64,000 bases of DNA from Shewanella psychrotolerans (GTDB lineage Bacteria; Pseudomonadota; Gammaproteobacteria; Enterobacterales; Shewanellaceae), in assembly GCF_019457595.1 (NCBI RefSeq), contig NZ_CP080419.1, forward strand, positions 3,348,001-3,412,000, given 5' to 3'. Below the pieces are notes generated by a model. It was given only the letters and a program-made list of their open reading frames with translations, did no database searches and was not told the DNA's origin. Below are positions 49,804-60,519 of the stretch, piece by piece; position 1 is the first letter of the stretch; each line of letters opens with the position of its first letter. Position numbers and translations under genes: made by a program.

Positions 49804-49828
49804 TTATAAGATTATTTTAGTTTCTGCA

Positions 49829-50776
49829 TTAGCCCTCTGGCGTAATATCACTTTCTTGCGATGCGGTTAACGATGGTGTAGAAATCACCATAGGAATACC
49901 ATTTTGAGTCAGCAGCGCATCATTAGCCTTTGTACTATCAACCGTATCTTGGCTGATAAACTTAACGACTTGGCTACTTAGACTAATCACCTTCTCGCGC
50001 TGCTCACCTTCTGACTTAGACAGCGGCGAATGGACCTCGATAATTTGACTGCCATCTGGCTCTGAAGATGTTTTCACCGTTTGGTTAATAATTCTCACGC
50101 TATCGCCATATTTCGATTGATGGAACAGCCATTCAATATCATCAGGGTTGAGCCTGATACAACCGGCACTAACGCGCATTCCAATGCCAAAATCTTTATT
50201 GGTACCATGAATAAGATAGCTACCATCCCCATAGGACAACTGCATTGCGTACTTGCCAAGAGGATTATCAGGGCCAGCAGGAACGACCCGAGGCAACACT
50301 TCACCTTTCTCCCTTAAATGCTCAGCTCTTAAACTGGCAGGAGGCGTCCAACTAGGGTTAGGAATACGTGACTTAATTTTAGTGGTCATTTCGGGAGTTT
50401 CACGCCCGATACGCCCAATACCGACGGGGAAGACATGCACTTCACGACCATTTTTAGGAAAATAGTAGAGGCGAAGTTCAGGCAAGTTGATAACGATCCC
50501 TTTTCGAGGAACATCAGGCAACAACATCTGGGTAGGAATAATTAACTCAGTACCCGGTGTTGGTAAAAAAGGGTCCACACCAGGGTTGGTCTCCATTAAC
50601 TCCAAGATCCCAATATTGTATTGCTCTGCAATAGTCTTGAAATAATCGCCTTTTTGCACGACATGAGTCTGCAACTCTCCAATCAGGCGTCCACCTTGAG
50701 TTGGCAGTGAATAGACATTCGCTAACAACTGCAGCGGAAATAGGCACAGGATGAACAACAGCACTTTACGCATCAT
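49829..50776 (-). CDS. L,D-transpeptidase with LysM domain (ErfK/YbiS family)
   Basis: 315 residues from an ATG behind GGAAG. Signal peptide (MMRKVLLFILCLFPLQLLA). LysM near 37-82 (HVVQKGDYFKTIAEQYNIGILELMETNP). YkuD catalytic domain near 93-225 with His190 in LIHGTNKDFGIGMRVS and the nucleophile Cys206 in SAGCIRL. In E. coli such enzymes link Lpp to the wall or form 3-3 cross-links; being convergent with lpp here makes the Lpp-linking role attractive. C-terminal 70 residues are variable. Confidence 0.9.
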   Translation of the reverse strand: MMRKVLLFILCLFPLQLLANVYSLPTQGGRLIGELQTHVVQKGDYFKTIAEQYNIGILELMETNPGVDPFLPTPGTELIIPTQMLLPDVPRKGIVINLPELRLYYFPKNGREVHVFPVGIGRIGRETPEMTTKIKSRIPNPSWTPPASLRAEHLREKGEVLPRVVPAGPDNPLGKYAMQLSYGDGSYLIHGTNKDFGIGMRVSAGCIRLNPDDIEWLFHQSKYGDSVRIINQTVKTSSEPDGSQIIEVHSPLSKSEGEQREKVISLSSQVVKFISQDTVDSTKANDALLTQNGIPMVISTPSLTASQESDITPEG

Positions 50777-50841
50777 CAACAATCGCTTCCAAAAATTTCT
50801 CGATTAATAGCTCAAAGGGTAACCTGAGCGGCTTCTGTTTT

Positions 50842-51708
50842 CTAGTCTTGCTTCCGCAGCAAGTCCTCATTGACCTTGTCATCAATTAACTTTGTACTCA
50901 AGGTCAAATAGAAGTCGATTTCAAGCTTACTAAAGTCACCAGTCAACATTTGCCGCTTCTGTTTATCACCCGCACGCCATGCATAAGGCGTCATCTCTAA
51001 CAAGGTAATTGCATCTTCTGGCGTGGCATCAAGAGTAAAGCTAACTCTTTGCTGGGCAACTAACTCTAACTGCTTAGGTAAGCTCAAATCCGCCTTTTTC
51101 TCGGTTAAATCACTGTAGAGAAAATCTTTAATCTGCCACAAATGACGAGGACCAGGTGAAAGCTGTACAAATAGGCCTCCGGGTTTAAGCACCCGTAATA
51201 GCTCTTTACCCTTTAATGGCTTATCGATAAGAGTGATAAGATCAAAGCTAGCATCGGCAAAAGGTAATTGTTTAAGCTGGCTAACAATGTAAGTTGCATC
51301 AGCGTAACTCTTCGCCGCAGAAAACAACGCATTTTCTGCCTCACCTACTCCAGTTTGGCTAAACTCACTCGACAAGCTTTGTAATGTTGCTCTTAACGCC
51401 CGCAAGTAAAAACCTTCACCACAATCAAAATCCAGATGAGCTATCGGCTGAGTCGAAGATGCCAAGGCGTCTGCAACATGTTGATTTAACGCTTCGACAA
51501 CGGGAGCAAAAATGCCTGATTCCAGTAAAAAGCGCTTCGAGCGCATCACCTGACGCGAATCGATATTTGGCTTCTTTGCCTGACTAAACATCCAATACCC
51601 TTGCTCATTTTTATCTAAATGATGTTTGTTGACGCAATATAGCCCTTGTGAGGCCTCATGGACCGACATAGGCGCTTGACAGATAGGGCATAAATAATGG
51701 CTTTGCAT
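50842..51708 (-). CDS. rlmA: 23S rRNA (guanine-N1-745)-methyltransferase
   Basis: 288 residues. The N-terminal zinc finger CPICQAPM..GLYCVNKHHLDKNEQGYW matches RlmA. The SAM-binding core reads HLDFDCGEGFYLRAL (motif I, degenerate from DIGCGEG), FDLITLIDKPLKGKELLRVLKPGGLFVQLSPGPRHLWQIKDFLY and the family-typical LLEMTPYAWRA. Methylates G745 in helix 35. The I-to-F change in motif I and the non-canonical IDKP in place of IYAP suggest divergence but probable activity. Gap of 65 bases to the transpeptidase gene. Confidence 0.88.
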   Translation of the reverse strand: MQSHYLCPICQAPMSVHEASQGLYCVNKHHLDKNEQGYWMFSQAKKPNIDSRQVMRSKRFLLESGIFAPVVEALNQHVADALASSTQPIAHLDFDCGEGFYLRALRATLQSLSSEFSQTGVGEAENALFSAAKSYADATYIVSQLKQLPFADASFDLITLIDKPLKGKELLRVLKPGGLFVQLSPGPRHLWQIKDFLYSDLTEKKADLSLPKQLELVAQQRVSFTLDATPEDAITLLEMTPYAWRAGDKQKRQMLTGDFSKLEIDFYLTLSTKLIDDKVNEDLLRKQD

Positions 51709-51745
51709 TAGTTCTCTTTAATAAAAAATAATAATATCTGGGGGT

Positions 51746-52546
51746 TTAGACAAAAATCACGGCACACAACACAGCGCCTAATGCTAAACGATAAATAACA
51801 AACGGCGTCATTCCCATGCGGCTAATAATCTTTAGAAAATAGTGGATACAAAGATAAGCTGCAACAAAGGAAAGTGCGGTACCGAGTGCAAGAGCCTGTA
51901 AATCGATGCTTTCACCGCTTTCGAGCAGATCTTTGACCACTAAAATAGCCGCGCCCAAACTCACTGGCACTGACATCAAAAATGAAAACCTAGCAGCAGC
52001 CTCACGACTTAATCCAAGCATTAATGCCGCTGTGATAGTGGCACCAGAACGGGAAGTCCCAGGAATAAGCGCCATTGCTTGAGCGACGCCGATAACTAAC
52101 GCTTTTTTCCAACCTACCTGAAACTCACTAAAGCCTTCACGCGTCATCCGATCGGCCCACCAAAGCAGCAGACCAAATACGATAGTAGTAAACGCGATAA
52201 CTTCAATATTACGCAAATGCGTGGCAATAAACCCTTTCGCAGTAAAGCCGACAATCACAGCTGGAATTGTCGCCAAAATGATCCACCAAGCTAATTTACT
52301 CTCTTCATTTTGTTGACGACTGACTATGCTGCCAGTCCAAGCGGTAAACATAGACCATAACTCACGACGAAAATAGATCACCACCGCCAGTAATGAGCCA
52401 GTATTTACCGCAACATCGAAAGTTAATCCTTGATCTTGCCACCCTAATAACTGCGCCGGAAGGATAAGGTGCGCCGAACTAGAAATAGGTAAAAACTCAG
52501 TAAGACCTTGGATCAAAGCCAATACAATTACCTGAAAAGTGTCCAT
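51746..52546 (-). CDS. uppP: undecaprenyl-diphosphatase UppP/BacA
   Basis: 266-residue inner-membrane phosphatase recycling the C55 lipid carrier. Signature segments are [21 protein letters not shown] (residues 11-31) and [40 protein letters not shown] (near 153-192), with the catalytic glutamate, histidine and arginine. About eight helices. Confers bacitracin tolerance when overproduced. Followed upstream by folK and folB on the same strand, 22 bases apart. Confidence 0.96.
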   Translation of the reverse strand: MDTFQVIVLALIQGLTEFLPISSSAHLILPAQLLGWQDQGLTFDVAVNTGSLLAVVIYFRRELWSMFTAWTGSIVSRQQNEESKLAWWIILATIPAVIVGFTAKGFIATHLRNIEVIAFTTIVFGLLLWWADRMTREGFSEFQVGWKKALVIGVAQAMALIPGTSRSGATITAALMLGLSREAAARFSFLMSVPVSLGAAILVVKDLLESGESIDLQALALGTALSFVAAYLCIHYFLKIISRMGMTPFVIYRLALGAVLCAVIFV

Positions 52547-52568
52547 GTTAATCCTTTATAAATGCGTC

Positions 52569-53060
52569 TTAATAAGACCAATAAAACTCAATCGGCCACA
52601 GCTTTTGCTGCGACTTGTCATAATTATCCCAAAGGGTTTGGTATGTTTTTTGCTCGACAGGATGTACGAGATTAGGAGCGATTTCGGCTAATGGCCATAA
52701 TACAAATGCATTCGTGGTGATCTCTGCCCTTGGCAATTCCACTGGCGTAGTTACCACGCAATCGTCATACAACAATAGGTCGAGATCTAATGTCCGCGGA
52801 CTAAACTTCTTCGCGCCCACTTTTCGACCATTATCTTGCTCAATACGTTTAAATACAGCAACGACTTGAGCAATATCTAACTGAGTATCGGCAGCGACAA
52901 CCATATTCAAAAAATTACTACCATCAAACCCAACAGCCTCACTTTCAAAAACCGATGATAAACATAGATTTGAGAAACTTGTAGATAAGGCTTTTAATGC
53001 GGCATTGAAATAACGCTCAGCCTCGATATTACTCCCGATACTAATAAAAATACGTGCCAT
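52569..53060 (-). CDS. folK: HPPK, 6-hydroxymethyl-dihydropterin pyrophosphokinase
   Basis: Transfers pyrophosphate from ATP to the pterin in folate synthesis. 163 residues from MARIFISIGSNIEAERYF; an eight-residue longer frame would start inside folB. Family features: VFESEAVGFDGSNFLNMVVAADT, KVGAKKFSPRTLDLDLLLYDD (metal aspartates) and LPRAEITTNAFVLWPLAEIAP. Starts four bases after the folB stop. This is a second folK-like type (short form); many Shewanella carry another folK near panB, which cannot be checked here. Confidence 0.92.
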   Translation of the reverse strand: MARIFISIGSNIEAERYFNAALKALSTSFSNLCLSSVFESEAVGFDGSNFLNMVVAADTQLDIAQVVAVFKRIEQDNGRKVGAKKFSPRTLDLDLLLYDDCVVTTPVELPRAEITTNAFVLWPLAEIAPNLVHPVEQKTYQTLWDNYDKSQQKLWPIEFYWSY

Positions 53061-53064
53061 AGCG

Positions 53065-53418
53065 TTATAAGTGACCTCGTTCAATCTCTACACCCACAGC
53101 AGTCGCAGTAGGTACGGCTCCTGGCTTCATCACTTTGACTTTGACCCAAGGCACATCAAACTCTGTCATCACACACTTAGCACAAAGCTCGGCAACCGTT
53201 TCAATTAACTCTATCGGCTTTTCTGTGATTAACGCTGTCAATCGATTCGACACTGTTTCATAGCAAAGTGCATACTGATAATCATCACTATCAGCCGCTT
53301 GACGATTATCCCAAGCCATCTCCAGATCGATCAATAGATTCTGATGGATCTGCTTCTCCCACTCATAAATTCCGATCACTGTTTCCACTTTGAGTTGTGA
53401 AATGAGCACCTTGTCCAT
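53065..53418 (-). CDS. folB: dihydroneopterin aldolase
   Basis: Cleaves dihydroneopterin to the HPPK substrate, one step before FolK. 117 residues from the ATG behind GGGAGG. Conserved parts: VETVIGIYEWEKQIHQNLLIDLEM, catalytic-site LCYETVSNRL, IELIETVAELCA and the C-terminal VKVMKPGAVPTATAVGVEIERG (active lysine in VKVMKPGA). Tightly coupled to folK. Confidence 0.95.
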   Translation of the reverse strand: MDKVLISQLKVETVIGIYEWEKQIHQNLLIDLEMAWDNRQAADSDDYQYALCYETVSNRLTALITEKPIELIETVAELCAKCVMTEFDVPWVKVKVMKPGAVPTATAVGVEIERGHL

Positions 53419-53716
53419 AATGCCTCCCAATGGGCAAATTAAATGTGGTCTAAAAAGAGGTCTAATAAGCTAATGGGCCCAATCTTGATATAATCGCAAA
53501 ATTGATCAGATATCTGTCATTACCCCTTTCGTACAGTCGAAAACCCAAGTAGGATAAGCTGCTGTAATGGCACCTAAACAGGGGCTATGAGAACGGATGA
53601 CATCACCCAACTGCTCATTACAACAACATAATCAACCAGTGCGAAAAATATAAGGTTGAATCGAAGGCCTCGATGCTAGGTCGCGATAATACCTTAAGAA
53701 GGATAAGGAAACCAAT

Positions 53717-54325
53717 TTGAACTTAACGCTGCTGACTCTAGCAATGATATTGAGTGCCTACCTAGCAGGTTCAATTTCAAGTGCTGTGCTAGTATGTCGT
53801 CTTCGAGGATTACCCGATCCACGCAGCGAAGGTTCAGGTAACCCTGGGGCAACCAATGTGCTGCGTATTGGTGGGGCAAGTGCCGCGGCCATGGTGCTTT
53901 TATTTGATATGCTCAAGGGCGCTATTCCAGCTTACGTGGCGTTCAGATTAGGCGTAGATGCCATTTCGCTCGGCCTGATTGCTATCGCTGCTTGTTTAGG
54001 GCATATATTTCCCATTTTTTTCAAATTTAAAGGCGGTAAAGGCGTTGCAACAGCATTTGGTGCAATGGCTCCTATTGGCGCAGACTTGTCGCTGTCGCTT
54101 GTTGCCACTTGGATAGTATTAGTATTAATTTGCCGATACTCGTCACTTGCCGCCATCATCACTGCACTTTTGGCACCAGTCTATACGTGGTATTTTGACG
54201 AACGTTTTACTCTGCCAGTCGCCATGCTCTCATTGCTCATAGTCATTCGACACAGGGAGAATATTCATCGACTACTAAAAGGGGAAGAGTCAAAAGTGTC
54301 GAGAAAGAAGCAGGATAAAATTTAG
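53717..54325 (+). CDS. plsY: acyl phosphate:glycerol-3-phosphate acyltransferase PlsY
   Basis: First acylation of glycerol-3-phosphate in phospholipid synthesis, using acyl-phosphate from PlsX. 202 residues, five membrane helices. Three loop motifs are visible: [59 protein letters not shown] and [14 protein letters not shown]. The start is TTG, with AAGGA upstream; no better ATG exists before the first helix. Divergent from folB, convergent with tsaD, as commonly seen (plsY/folB). Confidence 0.95.
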   Translation: MNLTLLTLAMILSAYLAGSISSAVLVCRLRGLPDPRSEGSGNPGATNVLRIGGASAAAMVLLFDMLKGAIPAYVAFRLGVDAISLGLIAIAACLGHIFPIFFKFKGGKGVATAFGAMAPIGADLSLSLVATWIVLVLICRYSSLAAIITALLAPVYTWYFDERFTLPVAMLSLLIVIRHRENIHRLLKGEESKVSRKKQDKI

Positions 54326-54409
54326 CGCTAACGATAACAGTAGGTTATAGAAGTAGCTCAAATAACGAGGGCTATAAAATATAGCCCTGTGCTTGTGTGG
54401 ATATTCGCG

Positions 54410-55423
54410 TTACACCGCAGGTAATGAATCTAATGGCCAACGTGGCATGCCTTTTACCGCTAAGTCTTCTATCTGTCCAGCCTTAAGACGTTGCATTCCC
54501 GCATAAGCAATCATTGCACCATTGTCGGTACAGAACTCTCCGCGAGGATAGTAAACTCGGCCACCCAATCCTTGCATCATTTCAGCTAAAGATTCTCTTA
54601 AACGGCTATTGGCACTTACTCCCCCCGCGATCACTAAGCGGTTATACCCAGTCTGCTTAAGGGCACGTTTACATTTAATTGCGAGCGTATCGACGACCGC
54701 CTCCTCGAATGCGCGGGCGATATTAGCACGAGTCTGTTCATCATCTGGTTCAGATGCAATCGTATTGGCAGCAAAGGTTTTAAGGCCTGAAAAACTAAAA
54801 TCGAGTCCGGGGCGATCTGTCATTGGCCGAGGGAAACGGTAACTGTTTGGCAAACCTTGAGCCGCAAGCTTAGCAAGCCTTGGTCCTCCGGGATAATCTA
54901 ACCCCATCAACTTAGCGGTTTTATCAAACGCTTCACCAGCGGCATCATCGACCGACTCACCAAGCACTTCGTAGCGACCAATCCCTTCAACCGCAACCAT
55001 CATAGAGTGACCACCAGAGACGAGTAGTGCCAAGAAAGGAAACTCAGGAATATCATCTTCTAACATTGGCGCCAGCAGGTGGCCTTCCATATGATGAACA
55101 CCAACAGCAGGCTTCCCCCATGCAAAGGCAAGTGCTCTACCGACGCATGCACCCACTAACAATGCCCCGACAAGACCTGGGCCTTTGGTATAGGCGATGC
55201 CATCGATATCATCCTGAGTACAGTTAGCATCTTTCAACGCTTGCTTAATTAACGGCACTATCTTACGAACGTGATCGCGAGACGCCAGTTCAGGTACGAC
55301 CCCGCCATAGTCAGCATGTAACTTAACTTGGCTATAAAGCGTATGAGATAAAAGACCTTTTTCGTCGTCATAAACGGCGATACCTGTCTCATCACAAGAT
55401 GTTTCTATACCTATAACTCGCAT
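54410..55423 (-). CDS. tsaD: tRNA N6-threonylcarbamoyladenosine transferase TsaD
   Basis: Catalytic subunit that transfers threonylcarbamoyl to A37 of ANN-decoding tRNAs, with TsaB and TsaE. 337 residues. The metal histidines are His111 and His115 ([11 protein letters not shown]), with [16 protein letters not shown] at the N-terminus, [29 protein letters not shown] and [13 protein letters not shown]. Divergent from rpsU, the classic macromolecular-synthesis locus arrangement. Confidence 0.97.
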   Translation of the reverse strand: MRVIGIETSCDETGIAVYDDEKGLLSHTLYSQVKLHADYGGVVPELASRDHVRKIVPLIKQALKDANCTQDDIDGIAYTKGPGLVGALLVGACVGRALAFAWGKPAVGVHHMEGHLLAPMLEDDIPEFPFLALLVSGGHSMMVAVEGIGRYEVLGESVDDAAGEAFDKTAKLMGLDYPGGPRLAKLAAQGLPNSYRFPRPMTDRPGLDFSFSGLKTFAANTIASEPDDEQTRANIARAFEEAVVDTLAIKCKRALKQTGYNRLVIAGGVSANSRLRESLAEMMQGLGGRVYYPRGEFCTDNGAMIAYAGMQRLKAGQIEDLAVKGMPRWPLDSLPAV

Positions 55424-55746
55424 CGTTTCCTGTCTACTGAAATTAAGTGGCGGCCAATTTTACCTGCTCAATTGAAATTATACCAATCTTGCTTATTAGC
55501 AAAGCCTTTAGGCCACATCTTCATCAACAAGATCACCGCCATTGCTATATTGAACGCGGCTCGGCGCGGCATTCAATCGCATTAAATGCTAAACTTGATC
55601 CCTATCGACAGTAAAGATCGCAAAATGGATCGCTATAAAGGGGTTTACAAAGGCTAGGCTGTCGGTATAGAATTCCGCACCATTTTTAAATTAACTTGGG
55701 TTAAGAAATTAACTCAATACAACCTACACCTAAGGGGTGATGGCGT
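55424..55746. promoter_or_regulatory. divergent tsaD / rpsU control region
   Basis: 323 bases. AGGGGTG is a strong ribosome binding site before the rpsU ATG. It must hold the main promoters of the rpsU-dnaG-rpoD operon; an AT-rich run with TTAACTTGGGTTAAGAAATTAA precedes the leader. No LexA box was seen. Confidence 0.45.
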
Positions 55747-55962
55747 ATGCCAATTATTAAAGTACGTGAAAATGAACCATTTGACGTAGCTTTACGTCGT
55801 TTCAAGCGCTCTTGTGAAAAAGCTGGTATCTTAGCCGACGTTCGTGCTCGTGAATTTTACGAGAAGCCAACTACTGCACGTAAGCGTGCTAAAGCCGCTG
55901 CAGTTAAGCGTCTTGCTAAGAAGCTTTCTCGTGAAAATGCGCGTCGCGTACGTTTATACTAA
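55747..55962 (+). CDS. rpsU: 30S ribosomal protein S21
   Basis: 71 residues, nearly identical in pattern to E. coli S21: [27 protein letters not shown], then a very basic helical C-terminal half ([20 protein letters not shown]). Needed for translation initiation. Highly expressed codon usage. First gene of rpsU-yqeY-dnaG-rpoD. Confidence 0.98.
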   Translation: MPIIKVRENEPFDVALRRFKRSCEKAGILADVRAREFYEKPTTARKRAKAAAVKRLAKKLSRENARRVRLY

Positions 55963-55968
55963 TCTCTT

Positions 55969-56412
55969 ATGAGCCTAGTTGATCAGCTAAAAGACCAAAT
56001 GAAAGATGCCATGCGTGCCAAAGATAAGGTGCGCTTGGGAACTATTCGTATGGCACTGGCTGCCGTCAAGCAGATTGAAGTGGATACCCGCGAAACTCTG
56101 AATGATGATCAAGCCATAGCTGTCTTAACCAAAATGGTTAAACAGCGTCGTGATTCGATTGCTCAATATACAGCAGCCGGTCGTGACGAGTTAGCAGACG
56201 CAGAAGCAAGTGAGATTCAAGTACTTGAAACTTTCCTGCCAAAACCTCTTTCGCAAGAAGAGATTGCTGAGCTAGTAGATGCAACGGTCCAAGAGGTCGG
56301 TGCGTCATCCATGGCGGATATGGGCAAAGTAATGGGAGCGTTGAAACCTAAGGTACAAGGACGAGCTGACATGGCGGCAATTGGCGCTATGATTAAGGCT
56401 AAACTTCAGTAA
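55969..56412 (+). CDS. yqeY: GatB/YqeY domain protein
   Basis: 147 residues with the helical GatB/YqeY fold: LKDQMKDAMRAKDKVRLGTIRMALAAVKQIEVD at the N-terminus and GKVMGALKPKVQGRADMAAIGAMIKAKL at the C-terminus. It resembles the tail domain of GatB, which binds tRNA, yet it is free-standing and its role is not settled. Starts six bases after rpsU; its insertion between rpsU and dnaG is usual in Shewanella and Vibrio but absent in E. coli. Confidence 0.9.
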   Translation: MSLVDQLKDQMKDAMRAKDKVRLGTIRMALAAVKQIEVDTRETLNDDQAIAVLTKMVKQRRDSIAQYTAAGRDELADAEASEIQVLETFLPKPLSQEEIAELVDATVQEVGASSMADMGKVMGALKPKVQGRADMAAIGAMIKAKLQ

Positions 56413-56435
56413 CTTAGTGTTCGATGTATGAATGA

Positions 56436-56462
56436 GCCGTGCTTAAGCACGGCTTGTTTGTT
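56436..56462 (+). terminator. internal attenuator/terminator before dnaG
   Basis: GCCGTGC-TTAA-GCACGGC followed by TTGTTTGTTTG. It probably limits readthrough from rpsU-yqeY into dnaG, as the E. coli operon does with its T1. Confidence 0.75.
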
Positions 56463-56508
56463 TGTAGGATTTCTGTTTTATTTCGCGAAAGGCGGCATTT
56501 ATACACCA

Positions 56509-58236
56509 ATGGCGATACCTCGTGATTTTATCAATGAGCTTGTAGCTCGCACCGATATTGTCGACCTTATCGATGCTAAAGTCCCCCTGAAAAAGGCGGG
56601 GAAAAATCATTCTGCCTGCTGTCCGTTTCATAGCGAAAAATCGCCCTCTTTCACCGTTAGTAGAGATAAGCAGTTTTATCATTGTTTTGGCTGTGGCGCC
56701 CATGGCAACGCAATTGATTTTGTCATGGAATATGACCGACTCGACTTTGTCGATGCCATTGAAGAGCTCGCTGGCCAACTCGGCCTAGAAGTACCTAGAG
56801 AACAAGGCACGGGTAAGCGTCGAGATGAGGGATTAAGCCGCGATCTTTATCAGTTGATGGAAGAAGCGAGTCTATTCTTCCAAAATCAGCTAAGACAACA
56901 TACAGATAAACAGAAAGTGCTCGATTATCTATCTCATCGAGGACTGTCTGATGAAGTGATTAAACACTTCAATATCGGTTTTGCGCCCGATGGTTGGGAT
57001 GGACTCCTTAGCCGTTATCGCCAAAACCAAGATTCGCAAGACAAACTGCTCACCGCGGGAATGGTGATCGAAAATGACAGTGGTAAGCGTTACGATAGAT
57101 TTCGTGACCGGCTGATGTTCCCAATCCGCGATAGACGAGGCAGAGTAATAGGTTTCGGTGGACGAGTGCTTGGTGATGGTACACCAAAATACTTGAATTC
57201 TCCGGAAACGCCCATATTTCATAAGGGATATGAGTTATATGGCCTATACGAACTAAAGCAACGTCACAGGGACCCAAATCAAATATTGATTGTCGAAGGG
57301 TATATGGATGTTGTTGCGTTGGCCCAGTTCGATGTTGATTATGCGGTAGCGTCTTTAGGCACCTCAACGACAGCAGAACAGTTTCAACTACTGCTGCGCA
57401 GCGCTAAAGAGGTCGTTTGTTGTTATGACGGTGATAAAGCAGGTATCGAAGCGGCTTGGCGCGCACTAGAAACCGCCCTGCCACTGCTAAAACCTGGCGA
57501 TCAGGTTAAGTTTATGTTCTTGCCACAAGGTGAAGATCCAGACTCCATGGTGAGGCAAATTGGCAAACCAGCATTTGAGCAATTAATAACAGAAGCTAAG
57601 CTGTTACCTGAATTTTTATTCGATACCTTAGCCAGCCGTTACGGCACAGATAAAGGCACCCTAGCTAAACAAGCCATGGCGCTGATTGAAAAGGTACAAG
57701 ACACTGTTCTACAAAGTTTATTGCTGGAAAATCTAGCCTATAAGCTGGGCATGAACAGTGCAGAAGAGTTGCAACGTAAACTCGGTTTTCAAGCTAAAAA
57801 GCAGAATAAACCGATGCAAAACAAAGCGCTTAAAGGACGAGGAACACCATTGCGATTAGCCATCGCCTTGCTTGTTCAACATCCTCACTTGGGTAATGGC
57901 TTACCCGAGCAGCCAGCGCTAAAACATATCAAGATGGCAGGCATTGATTTGCTAACCCTCTTATTAGACCGAACTCGAGCAAATAAGATTAACAGCGCAC
58001 AACTACTTGAACAGTTCAGAGGTGATGACCAGTTAGGCACCCTGAAAAAGCTGACCCAATGGGAACATCAAGTGGCGGATGAAAATTTACAGCAAGAGTT
58101 CAAAAAAACCCTGATATGGTTAAACAATCAATACATTGAACAACGATATCAGGAATTGAGCTTAAAACAGCACCATACTAAAGAAGAGCGGATGCAATTG
58201 AAAAAGCTCATCGCTGTGATGCAAGGACAAACTTAA
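56509..58236 (+). CDS. dnaG: DNA primase DnaG
   Basis: Makes RNA primers for replication with DnaB helicase. 575 residues from MAIPRDFINELVARTDIVDLID; an in-frame extension of 27 residues overlaps the attenuator and was dropped. Zinc finger CCPFHSEKSPSFTVSRDKQFYHCFGCGAHG near 39-68. Toprim domain near 260-340: IVEGYMDVVAL and CCYDGDKAGIEAA (metal acids). The C-terminal helicase-binding domain covers about 430-575. Confidence 0.97.
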   Translation: MAIPRDFINELVARTDIVDLIDAKVPLKKAGKNHSACCPFHSEKSPSFTVSRDKQFYHCFGCGAHGNAIDFVMEYDRLDFVDAIEELAGQLGLEVPREQGTGKRRDEGLSRDLYQLMEEASLFFQNQLRQHTDKQKVLDYLSHRGLSDEVIKHFNIGFAPDGWDGLLSRYRQNQDSQDKLLTAGMVIENDSGKRYDRFRDRLMFPIRDRRGRVIGFGGRVLGDGTPKYLNSPETPIFHKGYELYGLYELKQRHRDPNQILIVEGYMDVVALAQFDVDYAVASLGTSTTAEQFQLLLRSAKEVVCCYDGDKAGIEAAWRALETALPLLKPGDQVKFMFLPQGEDPDSMVRQIGKPAFEQLITEAKLLPEFLFDTLASRYGTDKGTLAKQAMALIEKVQDTVLQSLLLENLAYKLGMNSAEELQRKLGFQAKKQNKPMQNKALKGRGTPLRLAIALLVQHPHLGNGLPEQPALKHIKMAGIDLLTLLLDRTRANKINSAQLLEQFRGDDQLGTLKKLTQWEHQVADENLQQEFKKTLIWLNNQYIEQRYQELSLKQHHTKEERMQLKKLIAVMQGQT

Positions 58237-58362
58237 GAGCAAATTTTGTCTCAATAAGTAAAGACTTGGACTAGCACAGCATTGCACACACGGCTATAAT
58301 TGACGATTTGCGCGGCACTGATCTGCCCGTCGTTTAACAGTTACCCAACTTGGATGATATCT

Positions 58363-60204
58363 ATGGAGCATACTCCGCAGTCGCAACTTAAATTGTTGCT
58401 TGCCAAAGGTAAAGAGCAAGGTTATTTAACCTATGCAGAAGTGAATGATCACTTACCTGCAGATATGGTCGATTCTGACCAAATCGAAGATATTATCCAG
58501 ATGATAAATGACATGGGTATTCGCGTCTATGAGCAGGCGCCGGATGCCGATGACATTATGATGTCTGAAGACAGTACCGATGAGGATGCTGCAGAAGAAG
58601 CTGCCGCAGCGCTTGCTACGGTAGAGGCAGAACTTGGACGCACAACAGACCCTGTTCGTATGTATATGCGAGAAATGGGTACTGTAGAGCTTCTTACCCG
58701 TGAAGGCGAGATTGTTATCGCCAAGCGTATCGAAGAAGGTATTAATACCGTTCAAGCCTCGGTCGCTGAATATCCTCAAGCAATCACTATGATCCTTGAG
58801 CAGTATGACCGCTACGAAGCTGAAGAAGTCAGACTATCAGACATTATCTCTGGATTTGTTGACCCTAATGCTGATGATGTTGCCCCGACAGCAACGCATA
58901 TCGGTTCAGAATTATCTGACGACGATCTCGATGACGAAGATGACGAAGATGATGACGATGAAAATGATGATGAAGATGATGATACGCCAAAAGGGCCAGA
59001 TCCAGAGGAAGCCCGCGAGCGTTTCACTCAACTTCGCGTAGCACATGAACATGCGTTAAAAGTGATTTCAGAAAAAGGTCGTGAACACCCTGAAGCCACT
59101 GGTGCACTATTTGCGATTGGTGAGATCTTTAAAGAGTTCCGCTTAGTGCCAAAACAGTTTGACCGCCTTGTGAAAAACATGCGTGAAATGATGGATAAAG
59201 TGCGTATTCAAGAACGCCTCATCATGAAGCTATGTGTTGAACAAGCTAAGATGCCAAAGAAAAATTTCGTTAAAGTTTATACGTCTAACGAAAGCAGCAT
59301 CGAATGGTTTAACGACGAACTTGCAGCCAAAAAACCTTATGCTGAAGGTCTAGAAATGGTTGCCGATGACGTAAGACGTTGCCGCGCTAAACTCGATGCG
59401 ATTGAAAATGAAACCGGTCTTGCGATTGCAGCAATCAAAGACATCAACCGTCGTATGTCAATAGGTGAAGCTAAGGCTCGTCGTGCGAAGAAAGAGATGG
59501 TTGAAGCGAACTTACGTCTAGTAATCTCTATCGCTAAAAAGTACACCAACCGTGGTCTACAGTTCTTGGATCTTATCCAAGAAGGTAACATCGGTCTGAT
59601 GAAAGCGGTTGATAAGTTCGAATACCGTCGTGGTTATAAGTTCTCGACCTATGCGACTTGGTGGATCCGTCAGGCGATCACTCGCTCTATTGCTGACCAA
59701 GCAAGAACGATCCGTATCCCAGTACATATGATTGAAACAATCAACAAGCTAAACCGTATCTCTCGCCAAATGCTGCAAGAGATGGGTCGCGAACCTTCTC
59801 CAGAAGAGTTGGCTGAGCGCATGTTGATGCCAGAAGACAAGATCCGCAAAGTACTTAAGATAGCCAAAGAGCCTATCTCTATGGAAACGCCTATTGGTGA
59901 CGATGAAGATTCGCACTTAGGTGATTTCATCGAAGATACGACCCTAGAGCTACCACTTGACTCTGCGACAGGCGAAAGCTTGAAGAACGCGACTCACGAA
60001 GTCTTAGCAGGCCTAACCGCTCGTGAAGCTAAAGTACTGCGTATGCGTTTCGGTATCGACATGAACACTGACCACACCTTAGAGGAAGTGGGCAAGCAGT
60101 TCGACGTTACCCGCGAACGTATTCGTCAGATTGAAGCGAAAGCGTTACGTAAGTTACGCCACCCTTCTCGTTCTGAGATCTTAAAGTCGTTCCTAGACGA
60201 GTAA
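58363..60204 (+). CDS. rpoD: housekeeping sigma factor RpoD (sigma-70)
   Basis: Directs RNA polymerase to most promoters. 613 residues from [21 protein letters not shown], the same length as E. coli; a 21-residue upstream extension was rejected. Region 1.1 includes [19 protein letters not shown]; a non-conserved acidic stretch lies at about 190-215 (runs of Asp/Glu); region 2 includes [56 protein letters not shown] (near 385-440); region 4 is [20 protein letters not shown] near the C-terminus. Last gene of the operon. Confidence 0.98.
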   Translation: MEHTPQSQLKLLLAKGKEQGYLTYAEVNDHLPADMVDSDQIEDIIQMINDMGIRVYEQAPDADDIMMSEDSTDEDAAEEAAAALATVEAELGRTTDPVRMYMREMGTVELLTREGEIVIAKRIEEGINTVQASVAEYPQAITMILEQYDRYEAEEVRLSDIISGFVDPNADDVAPTATHIGSELSDDDLDDEDDEDDDDENDDEDDDTPKGPDPEEARERFTQLRVAHEHALKVISEKGREHPEATGALFAIGEIFKEFRLVPKQFDRLVKNMREMMDKVRIQERLIMKLCVEQAKMPKKNFVKVYTSNESSIEWFNDELAAKKPYAEGLEMVADDVRRCRAKLDAIENETGLAIAAIKDINRRMSIGEAKARRAKKEMVEANLRLVISIAKKYTNRGLQFLDLIQEGNIGLMKAVDKFEYRRGYKFSTYATWWIRQAITRSIADQARTIRIPVHMIETINKLNRISRQMLQEMGREPSPEELAERMLMPEDKIRKVLKIAKEPISMETPIGDDEDSHLGDFIEDTTLELPLDSATGESLKNATHEVLAGLTAREAKVLRMRFGIDMNTDHTLEEVGKQFDVTRERIRQIEAKALRKLRHPSRSEILKSFLDE

Positions 60205-60230
60205 CCCTTGTTTAAATGACTCATTTAAAA

Positions 60231-60253
60231 CCCAGCATCTTGCTGGGTTTTTT
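60231..60253 (+). terminator. rpoD operon terminator
   Basis: CCCAGCA-TCT-TGCTGGG followed by a T-rich tract (TTTTTTTG). Confidence 0.88.
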
Positions 60254-60399
60254 GTTTTTATGCTTTGCACGAGCCAAGATTGATTAACAGATAACCACTT
60301 GAATTCAAACTTAGGATTTGAACGCAAAACTGGGGTGACAAGCGCAATCAAACCTCGTATACTTCTCAGCGCTTTCGATAGTGACGACTATCTTAAGTC

Positions 60400-60476
60400 G
60401 GCCCCTTAGCTCAGTTGGTTAGAGCATACGACTCATAATCGTCAGGTCCACAGTTCAAGTCTGTGAGGGGCCACCA
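60400..60476 (+). tRNA. ileX: tRNA-Ile2 (anticodon CAU, lysidine-modified)
   Basis: 77 bases including encoded CCA. Acceptor arms GGCCCCT / AGGGGCC, D-loop AGCTCAGTTGGTTAGAGC, anticodon loop CTCATAA, T-arm CACAG-TTCAAGT-CTGTG. The body closely matches E. coli ileX rather than initiator or elongator Met; C34 would be converted to lysidine by TilS and read AUA. Position just after rpoD is the same as in E. coli. Confidence 0.9.
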
Positions 60477-60484
60477 ATACAGAT

Positions 60485-60519
60485 AAGGCGTAGCAGGTTA
60501 GTACTTGCTACGCCTTTTT
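60485..60519 (+). terminator. tRNA terminator
   Basis: AAGGCGTAGCA, ten-base loop, TGCTACGCC, TTTTT. It follows the tRNA by eight bases. Confidence 0.85.

Noticed and set aside
58915..58985. Asp/Glu-coding low-complexity run in rpoD
   Set aside because: The same acidic non-conserved region exists in E. coli RpoD; it is an ordinary feature and explains the antisense serine-rich ORF.
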